Source: Selenomonadaceae bacterium
Lineage (GTDB): Bacteria > Bacillota > Negativicutes > Selenomonadales > Selenomonadaceae
Assembly: GCA_017635875.1 (NCBI GenBank)
Contig: JAGBKP010000194.1
Span: 1-34,950, forward strand
Direction of reading: 5' to 3'
Length of the DNA stretch: 34,950 bases
Numbering within the stretch: position 1 is the first letter of the stretch; each line of letters begins with the position of its first letter. This document shows positions 7,847 through 16,515 of the stretch, one piece after another. The position numbers were made by a program, and so were the translations under genes. The notes under the pieces are model-generated. The model searched no databases, was not told where the DNA came from, and saw nothing but the letters and a program-made list of their open reading frames with translations.

Positions 7847-7975
7847 TACTTTCTTTTTTCTCTTTCTTTTTTGTAAAAAAGAAAGAGAAAAAAGCACTCA
7901 AGAGTATAAGCATTTCTAATCGATAAATCGATAAGAAATGCTAAAAAGTAACAAAGAAAAAAGAGAAAGAAAAAA
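7847..7975 (+). repeat. Triplex-type repeat with hairpin insert (element 4a)
   Basis: The pyrimidine arm 7850-7872 (23 bases) pairs across loop GT with the purine arm 7875-7894. An insert then begins CACTCAAGAG and holds the hairpin 7909-7942 (a 9-bp stem, one A/A mismatch, a 6-bp ATCGAT stem and loop AA). After GTAAC (7948-7952) the second purine arm 7953-7975 is the exact mirror of the complement of the pyrimidine arm (23/23; G at 4, 11, 13, 17). Its outer end is 29 bases before the addA start codon. Confidence 0.9.
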
Positions 7976-8027
7976 CTTTATCAGTAAAAATAATGGTAAT
8001 TGTTACTTTTTTATTTTTATATTAAAA

Positions 8028-8089
8028 TTCTTTTTCTTTCTTTTGGTACTTTTCTTTCTTTTTCTTATAAGAAAAAGAAAGAAAAGTAC
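8028..8089 (-). repeat. Triplex-type mirror/inverted repeat (element 4b)
   Basis: The pyrimidine arm 8028-8044 (17 bases), linker GGTAC, pyrimidine arm 8050-8066, a two-base loop and purine arm 8069-8085 are followed by GTAC. The mirror match is 17/17 and the complementary match 17/17. The copy is identical in the arms to element 5b. It lies six bases past the addB stop codon and faces element 4a. Confidence 0.93.
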
Positions 8090-8094
8090 GGTTT

Positions 8095-11000
8095 TCAAAT
8101 TTTTTTCATATCTTCGTAAATATCTTCTTCGCTTTTTTCTTCCAATTCGCGATAGTTAAAGCCATCAATTCTGCTGTCAAAACCGCAAAAAACATCGTAG
8201 GGGCAATAGACGCAGGGCGTTTTTGCGCCAAGTTTATAAGGCGTTCTGTCTATGTTCCCCGTTAAAATTTCTTCGCCCGTATTTTTTAACAAATTATCCA
8301 TATATTCAAGCAGAATTTCAAATTCTTCTTCGGTTTTCACACTTCCCTTGTAACTTGAATGAATACCTGTTTTGGAGAATTTAATCTTTAAAAAATGCAG
8401 ACTTTCGTCGATGGATTTTATAATATCTTCGTCCGCCAAAATCCAGCCGGGCATTTTTAATTTTTTTTCTATTTCCGCCTTAACGCTTTCTTTATCCATA
8501 GGACTGTTTTTCGTAATCATGGGATAGCGCAAAAAGAAATAAAGCATACCTGCAGGAATTTTATTTTTCTCGTTTTTCTCCGTGAAATTTTTCGCCGCCA
8601 AAAGATAGGTTAATAGTTGCATCTTTAAGCCGTAATAAACCTCAAGTAAATTTATCGCTACATATCCCGTTTTATAATCAATTATCAAAAAATATTTGCC
8701 GTCGTCCGAAAAATCCATACGATCTATTTGCCCCAAAATTTCCAAGGTTACGTCTTTACTCAGCCGATATTGCAGAGGATTTTTTTTGCCGCCGCCAAAG
8801 GAAGTTTCATAAAAAGCCGGGTGAAATTTGCTGACCTTATCCAACGCGATAAGGCGATTTATGCTCTTTTTGGCAAGCAGAGCAATTCTGTCTTTTTGAT
8901 GCGAATATTGCGCGGTACTTAATAAAATTTTTCCCCTTAATCTGGGGATTATTTCTTCTAAAATCTTATCCAATATTTCTTCCGCTTCTTCTTCGGTAAC
9001 GTCTGCCCAAGAACGATGATTTTCCTTTAAATTTTTGCCGAAAGCATATAACGCGCTATGAAGCAAACTCCCTAAATCGAACGCGTGAAAATCGTACGTT
9101 TCCGCTTCTTTTAAGCGAAGACCGTATTCAGCGAAATGTTTAAACGGGCAACTTTTAAAACTTTCAAAGCGTGTTACGCTGCCTCTCATTTTTCCGTTTT
9201 TAGCGAATAATTTTTCGGTAATTTCTTCTGATAAATTTTCGGTTTTACCCGTTTTAAAAAGTCCCGAAAGCGCGATATTTTTTATATCCGCAAGTTCTTC
9301 GTTTGACAGTAAATAATTGTAAACGTCGTTTTGCCACAGCTCTGTTTTTTCCCCCTCTTTTTGTTTTCTAAGCCCGGAAATTAAATTTGAAAGAGCCTTT
9401 TTGGGATATGGAATTTTTAATTTTTCTTCTATCGTAAGCGCGCTTTTATTTTCATCTTCAACGCTAAAATTCTCGTCTGCCGATACCGATATTTTTTTTA
9501 CGTTCGGCAAAATTTTTTGCAATCTTGCGATTAACGGCGCGGGCGACAGAGGACTCCCCTCGTCGTCCGAGGTTGCGTAAGATACGATAAGTTTTTCCGT
9601 AGGCTCGTTAAACGCGCGGTACAAGAGATAATTTTCCGCCAAATTGCCGTCTTTAGAGCCGGAGGCGATTTCTTTACCCGTTTCCTTTAACTTTAATCTG
9701 TCCGCGTCGGTAAAAAAACCGCTCTCCCTTATGTAACGCGGCATAACGCCTGCGTTTACTCCCAATATATAAATCGCTCTCGCGTTAAAAAGACTGTTTT
9801 GGTTTAAAGATGCGATGGTTACTCCGTCAAGTCCCGGCGGAATAATGGAGGTTTCAAGGGAAATTAAACCTTCTTCAATAAGTTCGCTAAACGCTTTAAG
9901 TCCGATTTTTTCATCTCCCGCGATGTCAACGGCTTGGTCAAAGAGAGCCATAATATCTTTCCAAACTTTGGCGTTCAGCGCGGCGGCTTCAAGTCTGCCC
10001 TCTTTTTCGGCAATTTTTGTCCATTCGTCCAGCTTTGCGGGCGCATTTCCCTTCTCGATATAATCGTAAAGCGCAACAGTCCGCTCCCTTACGGTTTTTG
10101 CAACCTTCATCGCGTCTTTTAAATCTAAAAGCGGCTTTATGGCGACGCGTCTTATGAAATTTATCTCGCTTAAGAAATTTTTTTCCGCCTCTTTCGCCTC
10201 GTCCTCATAGTTTAACGCGCGCTTGCGATAATCCCAATCATCTTCGGCGCGCCAGCGTTTTTCGCCGCGAATGTTGAAGGCTATAACATAATTTTCCAAA
10301 CGATCTACCGCGTCTTGAGGAAGATTGAAAAAACCCGCGCGAAACACTCTGAATATGCTCTCATAGGAAAAAGTAGCCACAGCTTCAAGACTTGAACGAA
10401 TAAATTCCGCAAGAGCGTGATTGGTCGCGCTCTTTTTTTCGTCGGAGAAAAACGGAACATTCGCCTCTCTCAATGCGCGACCCAAAAAGGTATTGTAAAT
10501 TTCATCGCGCGTCAGAACGCCTATATCTTTATAGCGGTAATTTTCTTCCCGCGCAAGGCGAATGATGTCGGCAACGACGGCTTCCGCTTCCGCGCGTCTG
10601 TTTGCCGCTTCAAAAATCATAACGCCGCCTTCGCTATTTTCCGAAACGTTCGCCCTTGAAAACAAACCTTTCTCAACGGCTTTTAAAGCGGGCGTCGCCG
10701 AACGCTTATTTTCCGTCAACCTCGTTATGACAATTTCTTTGCCTTCTTCTTTGGCGATTTTTTGAATTTCCTTCATAGTCGCGAATGCGCGGTTAAACAG
10801 CCCGATTTCTCGCGTATTTTCGGAGGAAGTTAAATTCGAGTCCATAGGCAGCGTTATATGAATAGCGGCCGCGTATTTCATAAGGGAGCGCAAAATCTCT
10901 TTTTCCTGCGGGTTAAAGAATATAAATCCGTCTACCCATACTTCTATTCCCCGCAAAAATTCAGCGTCCGACAAGCGCATAATAAGATCTGCAAGCACAT

Positions 11001-11529
11001 CTTCGCTGTCGTTGCAACGGCTTTCCATAGCGTTTTGAAATTCAGCCGCAAGAATCGACAAATCCGTAAGTTTCGCGGCGAGGGTTTCGTCTTTCGTAAC
11101 GCTTGCCGCGTCTTTTAAATCGTCCGCGCTCAAACGATAGGTTTTAATCTCTTTTATGGCGTCGGAAAGAATTTTGGAAAAACCTTTCTTTTTGGCAGCT
11201 TTCGCAAAAAAGGAGAGCTTTTCTCCGTTTTTGCGCAAAATATTTTTCAATATTAAATTTCTTCCGACTTCCGAAATTCTCGGCAAATTGAGTCCGCCCG
11301 TCTTTAAGAGAACAGACCTCGCAAAGCGGCGAAAACCGTAAACCTCCGCGCGAAAAAATCCGCCGCCGGTTAAATTTAAAAGTTCCCTCTCCGCTTTATA
11401 AGTCATATGTTCCGGCAAAAGCAAAAGAAGGGGAGCCCCAATAGGATTTTCTTTTATTCTCTTTGCAATATTTAAAAGCGCGGCGCGACTTTTTCCCGCG
11501 CCCGCGCGTCCTATGACAAATTCAATCAT
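8095..11529 (-). CDS. addB: ATP-dependent nuclease subunit B
   Basis: AddB is the inactivated-helicase, Chi-recognising and nuclease subunit that pairs with AddA. The 1144 residues begin MIEFVIGRAGAGKS, with the Walker A at 7-14. The C-terminal part has the Fe-S/nuclease arrangement: Cys in SFKSCPFKHFAEYGLRL, the nuclease motif LIIDYKTGY, and the three closing cysteines in TPCVYCPYDVFCGF. Together these four cysteines would hold the 4Fe-4S cluster. I start at 11529 rather than an upstream Met at 11577 because AAGGAG lies seven bases before this ATG and the protein then starts as its family does. It is divergent from the metallophosphoesterase gene with a promoter in the 90-base gap. Confidence 0.96.
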   Translation of the reverse strand: MIEFVIGRAGAGKSRAALLNIAKRIKENPIGAPLLLLLPEHMTYKAERELLNLTGGGFFRAEVYGFRRFARSVLLKTGGLNLPRISEVGRNLILKNILRKNGEKLSFFAKAAKKKGFSKILSDAIKEIKTYRLSADDLKDAASVTKDETLAAKLTDLSILAAEFQNAMESRCNDSEDVLADLIMRLSDAEFLRGIEVWVDGFIFFNPQEKEILRSLMKYAAAIHITLPMDSNLTSSENTREIGLFNRAFATMKEIQKIAKEEGKEIVITRLTENKRSATPALKAVEKGLFSRANVSENSEGGVMIFEAANRRAEAEAVVADIIRLAREENYRYKDIGVLTRDEIYNTFLGRALREANVPFFSDEKKSATNHALAEFIRSSLEAVATFSYESIFRVFRAGFFNLPQDAVDRLENYVIAFNIRGEKRWRAEDDWDYRKRALNYEDEAKEAEKNFLSEINFIRRVAIKPLLDLKDAMKVAKTVRERTVALYDYIEKGNAPAKLDEWTKIAEKEGRLEAAALNAKVWKDIMALFDQAVDIAGDEKIGLKAFSELIEEGLISLETSIIPPGLDGVTIASLNQNSLFNARAIYILGVNAGVMPRYIRESGFFTDADRLKLKETGKEIASGSKDGNLAENYLLYRAFNEPTEKLIVSYATSDDEGSPLSPAPLIARLQKILPNVKKISVSADENFSVEDENKSALTIEEKLKIPYPKKALSNLISGLRKQKEGEKTELWQNDVYNYLLSNEELADIKNIALSGLFKTGKTENLSEEITEKLFAKNGKMRGSVTRFESFKSCPFKHFAEYGLRLKEAETYDFHAFDLGSLLHSALYAFGKNLKENHRSWADVTEEEAEEILDKILEEIIPRLRGKILLSTAQYSHQKDRIALLAKKSINRLIALDKVSKFHPAFYETSFGGGKKNPLQYRLSKDVTLEILGQIDRMDFSDDGKYFLIIDYKTGYVAINLLEVYYGLKMQLLTYLLAAKNFTEKNEKNKIPAGMLYFFLRYPMITKNSPMDKESVKAEIEKKLKMPGWILADEDIIKSIDESLHFLKIKFSKTGIHSSYKGSVKTEEEFEILLEYMDNLLKNTGEEILTGNIDRTPYKLGAKTPCVYCPYDVFCGFDSRIDGFNYRELEEKSEEDIYEDMKKI

Positions 11530-11548
11530 ATTACTCTCCTTGTACAAA

Positions 11549-11577
11549 ATTAAATTTATATAGCTTTTTACCTTCAA
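11549..11577 (-). promoter_or_regulatory. Putative addB promoter
   Basis: On the minus strand TTGAAG (11572-11577) and TTTAAT (11549-11554) are separated by 17 bases. They match the sigma-70 consensus at four and five of six positions and lie about 20 bases before the addB start. Confidence 0.5.
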
Positions 11578-11580
11578 CTG

Positions 11581-11589
11581 TGATATAAT
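11581..11589 (+). promoter_or_regulatory. Extended -10 promoter for the metallophosphoesterase gene
   Basis: TGATATAAT is a perfect extended -10 (TGn plus TATAAT). No good -35 box is visible 17 bases upstream. It lies about 30 bases before the GTG start codon. Confidence 0.55.
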
Positions 11590-11619
11590 TCCTCATCATT
11601 TGTTTAGAGGTGTTTATCT

Positions 11620-12774
11620 GTGAATATCGCATTTTTTCTTACTATACTTGTCGCATTGTTGTTGGTGTTGCTCTTTGCCGCGCTTTGGGCGCTTTCAAAA
11701 ATAACCGAAGATTATACCTATATATTTTGGCGGCGAATTTTAATTTCTCTGCATATTTTAGCCATAGCGGTCTTTTTTGCGGGATATACGGCTCTTTCCG
11801 GCGAAGCCTTCACAGGAATGCTTATTCGTTTTGCTACAGTAATGGTCGTAGCCGAACTTATGTTTACTCTGTTCGTTTTCGTTGGTTTTGTAGTGAAAAA
11901 AATCCAGAGCATAGGCGAATCCACGCCGTTTAACAGAAGCCGAAGAAATCTTTTAAAGGGCGCGCTTTCTTACCCCGCCGCAGCCGCCGTCGCAACGGTT
12001 TACGGCGCGACAAAGGGAATTGACGATACGGTTGTCCGCGAATATCAAATCCCCGTGAAAAATTTGCCCGAAAATTTAAAAGGTTTCCGTATGGCGCAAC
12101 TTTCGGACATACATCTCGGTATGTTCTTTTCTTTGGAGCGTCTGAAAGAGCTCTTAAAACAGACAGCGGACGGCAAACCCGACGCGCTTCTTTTAACCGG
12201 CGACATCTTCGACGATAAGAAACTTAACGCCGAAGCGGTGAAAATTATAGACACTTTTGCGGACGCTTTTCCAAAGGGAATTTTCTACTGCTTCGGAAAC
12301 CACGAACATTTTCGCGGAGCAGAAGCTATTGCCGAAATGCTGAAAAATTCCAAGATTAAACTTTTAAACAATACCTCCGCCGTAGTTGCCGGCGGCAAGC
12401 GTCCTCTTTGTTTTTTGGGTGTTGATTATCCCGCCTCTCGCGAAGACAAAAAATTTAACGAAGAGATGCGAAGCTATACGAAAGACGCGTTAAAAGGCGT
12501 TCCGAAAGACGCGGTGAAAGTGCTTTTGGCTCATCACCCCGAATATATCGACGTTGCGAGAGAAAACAATATCGAACTCACCCTCGCTGGACACACACAC
12601 GGCTCTCAATTCGGAATTTTGGGGAAACCTCTCTTTCCCGTCTTTAAATATACGAGAGGTTTTTACAATCAAAATGATTCTTTCGGCTATGTACATTCCG
12701 GAAACGGCAGTTGGTTCCCATACCGCATAGGTTGCCCGCCTGAAATTGCATATTTTACGCTTAGATTAGGATAA
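11620..12774 (+). CDS. Membrane-associated metallophosphoesterase
   Basis: The 384-residue protein has three or so N-terminal membrane segments (about residues 3-23, 40-60 and 72-92). A twin-arginine-like motif SRRNLLK at 107-113 is followed by an alanine-rich hydrophobic stretch, and then comes a calcineurin-like phosphoesterase domain. Metal ligands are visible in QLSDIHLG (Asp163, His165), LLTGDIFDD (Asp195), FGNHEHF (226-230), LAHHPEY and AGHTHGSQ. This is the YaeI/YkuE-like group, whose members are thought to act on lipid-linked or envelope substrates. The substrate here is not known. The start is GTG with GAGG nine bases before it. Its last 14 bases overlap the 3' end of the convergent DUF445 gene. 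Confidence 0.88.
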   Translation: MNIAFFLTILVALLLVLLFAALWALSKITEDYTYIFWRRILISLHILAIAVFFAGYTALSGEAFTGMLIRFATVMVVAELMFTLFVFVGFVVKKIQSIGESTPFNRSRRNLLKGALSYPAAAAVATVYGATKGIDDTVVREYQIPVKNLPENLKGFRMAQLSDIHLGMFFSLERLKELLKQTADGKPDALLLTGDIFDDKKLNAEAVKIIDTFADAFPKGIFYCFGNHEHFRGAEAIAEMLKNSKIKLLNNTSAVVAGGKRPLCFLGVDYPASREDKKFNEEMRSYTKDALKGVPKDAVKVLLAHHPEYIDVARENNIELTLAGHTHGSQFGILGKPLFPVFKYTRGFYNQNDSFGYVHSGNGSWFPYRIGCPPEIAYFTLRLG

Positions 12775-13960
12775 TTATAATTTTCATAACAGCCCCGACG
12801 ATAGCTCCCACAATAGAGCCGTTCATACGAATCCAAAGCAAATCGTCCTCCACTTTTTCATAGACGATTCTGTTTAATTCTTCGTCGGTAAGCGCGCTAA
12901 TCGCATCGGTTACTATTTCTCCGGTTTTACCTTGGGCGTAGAGCGCGCTTCTTGCTATTACGTCATAGATAAGATGCTCGAAAATATTGTGAATATGCCC
13001 GTCGTTTTCGATTAAATTTATCATTTTGGAGTATTCGTCTTTTAGCGTTATTTTGAAATCGTTTTCCGACAAATTACGCAAAATGTTTTCAATATTTTTT
13101 TCTGCGGAAAGCGCGGTAAAAATTTCATTTATCCATTCGTTTCTCGCGTCAAAATTTTCTTCGCTTGTCAAAAATTCATTGGCTTTTTTATGCAAAAGCG
13201 CAAGTATATCGTCTTGCGCTTTTGCATTTTTTTCTGCGTCTTCAAAAAACTTGGCAAACTTTTCCTGAAATATATTTGTTCCTTCGTCAAAATCCACAAC
13301 GCCAAAACTTTTCGCCGCTATATTTAACAAAAAATTCAATTCGTCCTCTACTTTTTTGGCCTCAAAATTTTTAAAAGCGTTGTAGATAACTTCTCTGAAT
13401 TCATCGGTTTCAACCTTCGCTTTTAAATAAATAACGCATTTTTTTAAAAGCTCTCTGTCCTCGCCGCTTTTCCTTAAATTCGACAAAAATTTCAAAATAA
13501 TTTTGGGTAATTCAGCTTTAAACGATTCTATAATATTGTCCTTACCCGAATACTTTAATTCGTTTAAATTTGACACGATTAAATTTAAAATTTCTTCTCT
13601 TATATTATCCGATTTTAAGAAACTTATCATAAAAGAAAAAACTTCAAAGTTCTTTAAATGATAGATTATTTTTTTACGCGAAAAAAACTCTTGCTCAACC
13701 ATAATTATAGTCGCGTCCGTAAGTTCTTTTCGCTTTTTCGGAAGGAGCGCGGTGTGATACGGAAACCCTAAAGGTTTCTTAAAAAGCGCGGTCACGGCAA
13801 ACCAATCGGCTATGCCGCCCACAAGCGCAGCTTCGGAAACAAAAAGCAAAAAATCCGCCAACATATTGCCTTTAAACTCTATATTAAGCGCAAGAAAAAA
13901 TATAAAAAGCGCCGCGGCAAGAACGAGCGTTTTATCCGCTTTGTTTAAATGTTTTGTCAT
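12761..13960 (-). CDS. DUF445 family membrane protein (copy 1)
   Basis: The 399 residues start with a hydrophobic segment followed by the family signature GGIADWFAVTALFKKPLG near residue 50. A long helical, charged middle region follows, then a closing hydrophobic segment (GSIVGAIVGAVMKIIIILI). This is the DUF445/YheB-type layout with membrane anchors at both ends. The biochemical role is not established. The gene begins two bases after the stop of a second DUF445 gene, so the pair is surely co-transcribed and probably translationally coupled. Confidence 0.88.
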   Translation of the reverse strand: MTKHLNKADKTLVLAAALFIFFLALNIEFKGNMLADFLLFVSEAALVGGIADWFAVTALFKKPLGFPYHTALLPKKRKELTDATIIMVEQEFFSRKKIIYHLKNFEVFSFMISFLKSDNIREEILNLIVSNLNELKYSGKDNIIESFKAELPKIILKFLSNLRKSGEDRELLKKCVIYLKAKVETDEFREVIYNAFKNFEAKKVEDELNFLLNIAAKSFGVVDFDEGTNIFQEKFAKFFEDAEKNAKAQDDILALLHKKANEFLTSEENFDARNEWINEIFTALSAEKNIENILRNLSENDFKITLKDEYSKMINLIENDGHIHNIFEHLIYDVIARSALYAQGKTGEIVTDAISALTDEELNRIVYEKVEDDLLWIRMNGSIVGAIVGAVMKIIIILI

Positions 13961-13962
13961 AC

Positions 13963-15183
13963 TTAAAACGCCCTCTCCGCCATATAAATTATCGCATACA
14001 AAAACATACCGACAGCTCCGCCGACTATCGCGCCGTTTACCCTAATCATCTGCAAATCGTCGTTGACTTTTTCTTCGACAAAACCCGCAAATTCTTCTTC
14101 CGTAAATTCGTCCAATCTCTCTTTTGCAATACTTGCCAATATATCGTGATTTTGTACTATTCTTTCGCTTATAAATTTTTTTATCCATTCGTCGAATTTT
14201 AATTGCATTTCTTCGTTTCTTACAAATTCATCGAATTTATTATGCAAAAATTTTTCAACTGTTCCTTTTATTTTTTTATCCGCTGTTTGGGATTTTAAAA
14301 TTTTATCTATCACATCTTCAACGAAAAGATTGTCCTCAATGTACTCCCTTATGTTGATTATTTTTTCGGAAAACATTTCCGAAGATTTTATTTCGCTTAC
14401 AAGCGCGGGGATTTTCAATTTTAAATTTTCGTAAGTCTCCTCTTCCCCGCTTTTTATTTCGCTTGTTTTGTTTAGAAATGCCGTTTCTATTTCACTAAAA
14501 ATCGTGTCTTCGTTTAAATCTAGCATCTCTATCATCATAGAACGCCCGAAACTATCTTTTGAATATTCCGTCAGCGCCTCTTTTATATTTGATTTTAACA
14601 TTTTTTGCGTTTCTTCAAGTTTAAAAATATCTTCCGCAATATCGCTTAATAACGTTAAAGCGGAGAGTTCGTTTTTTGCAAAAATATCGAGTAATTTTTC
14701 TGCGTTTTCTTTTTCAAAAAACACAAACAGCCCCTCTTTTACCGTAGGGGCTAATTTTTTTGCTATTTTTTTCGTGTCCGTCGCTTTCAGCCACGCATCC
14801 AAAACTTCTATCACCGCAACCGTTACGCGGTCTCTTCCCCCGCGTTCGTTTAAATATGCGACAAGAAGTTTTGCCATATTTTCTTTTCCCAAAACGCGCA
14901 TAATGTTTTCGCCGCTTAATATGTCGTTAGCGACAAATTTTACTATTTCATCCATTATGCGCTCTTTATTGCGCTTTAAAATCTCCGAACGATATGAAAT
15001 TCCAAGAGGTTTTCTAAAAAGCGCGACTACAGCGTACCAATCGGCAAGACCGCCTATTAAAGACGCTAAAAATCCGTGATGTAAGAGCGAGCCTATAAAA
15101 CCCTGCGCGGAAAAAGTTGCCGCCGTCCCCAAAAGACTTACAACAAGAGCAGAAGTCGCTATTTTTTGTTTTTGAAAATTCAT
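13963..15183 (-). CDS. DUF445 family membrane protein (copy 2)
   Basis: The 406-residue paralogue of the downstream gene has the same plan. A hydrophobic N-terminus is followed by GGLADWYAVVALFRKPLG, a long helical region with many Glu/Lys residues, and a final membrane segment (GAIVGGAVGMFLYAIIYM). Its ATG overlaps the galU stop as ATGA, so it is read from the galU transcript. Two DUF445 proteins in tandem suggest a hetero-oligomer. That is inference from context only. Confidence 0.88.
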   Translation of the reverse strand: MNFQKQKIATSALVVSLLGTAATFSAQGFIGSLLHHGFLASLIGGLADWYAVVALFRKPLGISYRSEILKRNKERIMDEIVKFVANDILSGENIMRVLGKENMAKLLVAYLNERGGRDRVTVAVIEVLDAWLKATDTKKIAKKLAPTVKEGLFVFFEKENAEKLLDIFAKNELSALTLLSDIAEDIFKLEETQKMLKSNIKEALTEYSKDSFGRSMMIEMLDLNEDTIFSEIETAFLNKTSEIKSGEEETYENLKLKIPALVSEIKSSEMFSEKIINIREYIEDNLFVEDVIDKILKSQTADKKIKGTVEKFLHNKFDEFVRNEEMQLKFDEWIKKFISERIVQNHDILASIAKERLDEFTEEEFAGFVEEKVNDDLQMIRVNGAIVGGAVGMFLYAIIYMAERAF

Positions 15184-16058
15184 TTCATCTTTCCCGTTAA
15201 ATCCTTCAAATAATTTGCAAAATCTTCGCCTAAATCCTCGCGTCTTAATGCAAATTCAACCGTCGCCTTTAAAAATCCCAACTTATCGCCCACGTCGTAG
15301 CGTTTGCCTTCAAAATCGTAAGCGTAAACGGTATCAAGTTCCGCGAGTCTGCAAAGCGCGTCGGTAAGCTGAATTTCTCCGCCTTTTCCGGGCTTTGTTT
15401 TTTCCAAAAGCTCAAAAATCTGCGGTTTTATAATGTATCTTCCAAGCACCGCCAACGTGCTTGGAGCTTCGTCTATCGCAGGTTTTTCCACCATGTTTGA
15501 AACGCGCATAAGCCGTTCGTTTTCCGTTTCTTCTCCGGCTACAATGCCGTAAGAGGAAACATCTTCCGGACGCACATTTTGGCAACCAAGCACAGAGCCG
15601 CCCGTAGCGTCGTAAATATCCATTAACTGTTTTAACGCGGGTTTCGCGGGATTATATACTACGTCGTCGCCCAAAAGCACGGCAAAAGGCTCGCCCTCCA
15701 TAAATGATTTCGCGCAAAGTATCGCGTCCCCAAGCCCGCGCATATAACGCTGGCGAATGTAGTGAATGTTCACGTCCGCAGTATCTCTAACGAGTTTTAA
15801 AAGGTCGAGTTTATTCTTTGATTTCAGTTCCATTTCAAGAGCGGGCGCGGAATCAAAATGGTCTTCAATGGCACGCTTGCCGTGACCACTGATGATTAAG
15901 ATTTCCTCAATGCCGCTCTCCATAGCCTCTTCAACTATATATTGAATAGTAGGCTTATCGACGATTGGCAGCATTTCTTTCGGCGTCGCTTTTGTTACGG
16001 GCAAAAACCTCGTTCCGTATCCCGCCGCAGGTATAACCGCTTTTCTGATTTTTTTCAT
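15180..16058 (-). CDS. galU: UTP-glucose-1-phosphate uridylyltransferase
   Basis: GalU makes UDP-glucose from UTP and glucose-1-phosphate for envelope polysaccharides. The 292 residues begin KAVIPAAGYGTRFLPVTKATPKEMLPIVDKPTIQYIVEEA, the typical nucleotide-binding start, and contain LGDDVVYN and VEKP(A)IDEAPS. Length matches the family. It is the third gene of a minus-strand run corA-tadA-galU-DUF445-DUF445, with short gaps or overlaps. Its product would feed the UDP-glucose dehydrogenase domain encoded at 23.9-25.1 kb in this window. Confidence 0.96.
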   Translation of the reverse strand: MKKIRKAVIPAAGYGTRFLPVTKATPKEMLPIVDKPTIQYIVEEAMESGIEEILIISGHGKRAIEDHFDSAPALEMELKSKNKLDLLKLVRDTADVNIHYIRQRYMRGLGDAILCAKSFMEGEPFAVLLGDDVVYNPAKPALKQLMDIYDATGGSVLGCQNVRPEDVSSYGIVAGEETENERLMRVSNMVEKPAIDEAPSTLAVLGRYIIKPQIFELLEKTKPGKGGEIQLTDALCRLAELDTVYAYDFEGKRYDVGDKLGFLKATVEFALRREDLGEDFANYLKDLTGKMK

Positions 16059-16066
16059 ATTTAAAA

Positions 16067-16513
16067 CTATCTCCTGTCTTTAAAGAATTTTTGCAAAAGC
16101 GCCTTACATTCGTCCTCAAGAACTCCCGCGCGAATTTCTGTATCTGCGCTTAATTTCTTATGCGAGAGTATCGCAAAAAGCGACTCCACCGCGCCCGCTT
16201 TTATATCCGTCGCACCGTACACCAAACGGCTTATGCGACTGTTTAATATCGCGCCGGCGCACATCGGGCAAGGCTCTAATGTAACATACATCGTTAAATC
16301 CGTCAGCCGCCACGATTTTAATTTTTTGTTCGCCTCTCGTATGGCGATTATTTCCGCGTGAGCCGTCGCATCGTTTGCGGTTTCCCTTAAATTATGCGCC
16401 CTCGCTATTATTTTTCCGCAGCTATCCGTTATTATCGCGCCCACGGGAACTTCGCCCATTTTCGCCGCTTTTTTTGCCTCGTCAAGAGCGAGTTTCATAA
16501 AATCCGCGTCCAT
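16067..16513 (-). CDS. tadA: tRNA adenosine(34) deaminase
   Basis: TadA deaminates A34 to inosine in tRNA-Arg(ACG). The zinc and catalytic residues are visible as the HAE motif (TAHAEIIAI) and PCPMCAGAI, in the usual order for a cytidine-deaminase-fold enzyme. I use the ATG at 16513 (148 residues). A TTG eight codons earlier lies inside the corA gene and is unlikely. A later Met in DFMKLALDEA is also possible. The ATG is three bases past the corA stop, and AAGGA about 13 bases upstream is the nearest ribosome site, so translational coupling to corA is likely. Confidence 0.94.
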   Translation of the reverse strand: MDADFMKLALDEAKKAAKMGEVPVGAIITDSCGKIIARAHNLRETANDATAHAEIIAIREANKKLKSWRLTDLTMYVTLEPCPMCAGAILNSRISRLVYGATDIKAGAVESLFAILSHKKLSADTEIRAGVLEDECKALLQKFFKDRR

Positions 16514-16515
16514 TT

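Noticed and set aside
7938-8159. Lys/Phe-rich open frames across the repeat regions (also near 17681-18049 and 23516-23873)
   Set aside because: They are translations of the purine/pyrimidine repeats with no ribosome site, and they overlap real genes on the other strand.
14468-15079. 203-codon plus-strand frame inside the DUF445 gene
   Set aside because: It is antisense to a clear family member; its Ser/Phe-rich composition reflects the complement of Glu/Lys codons.
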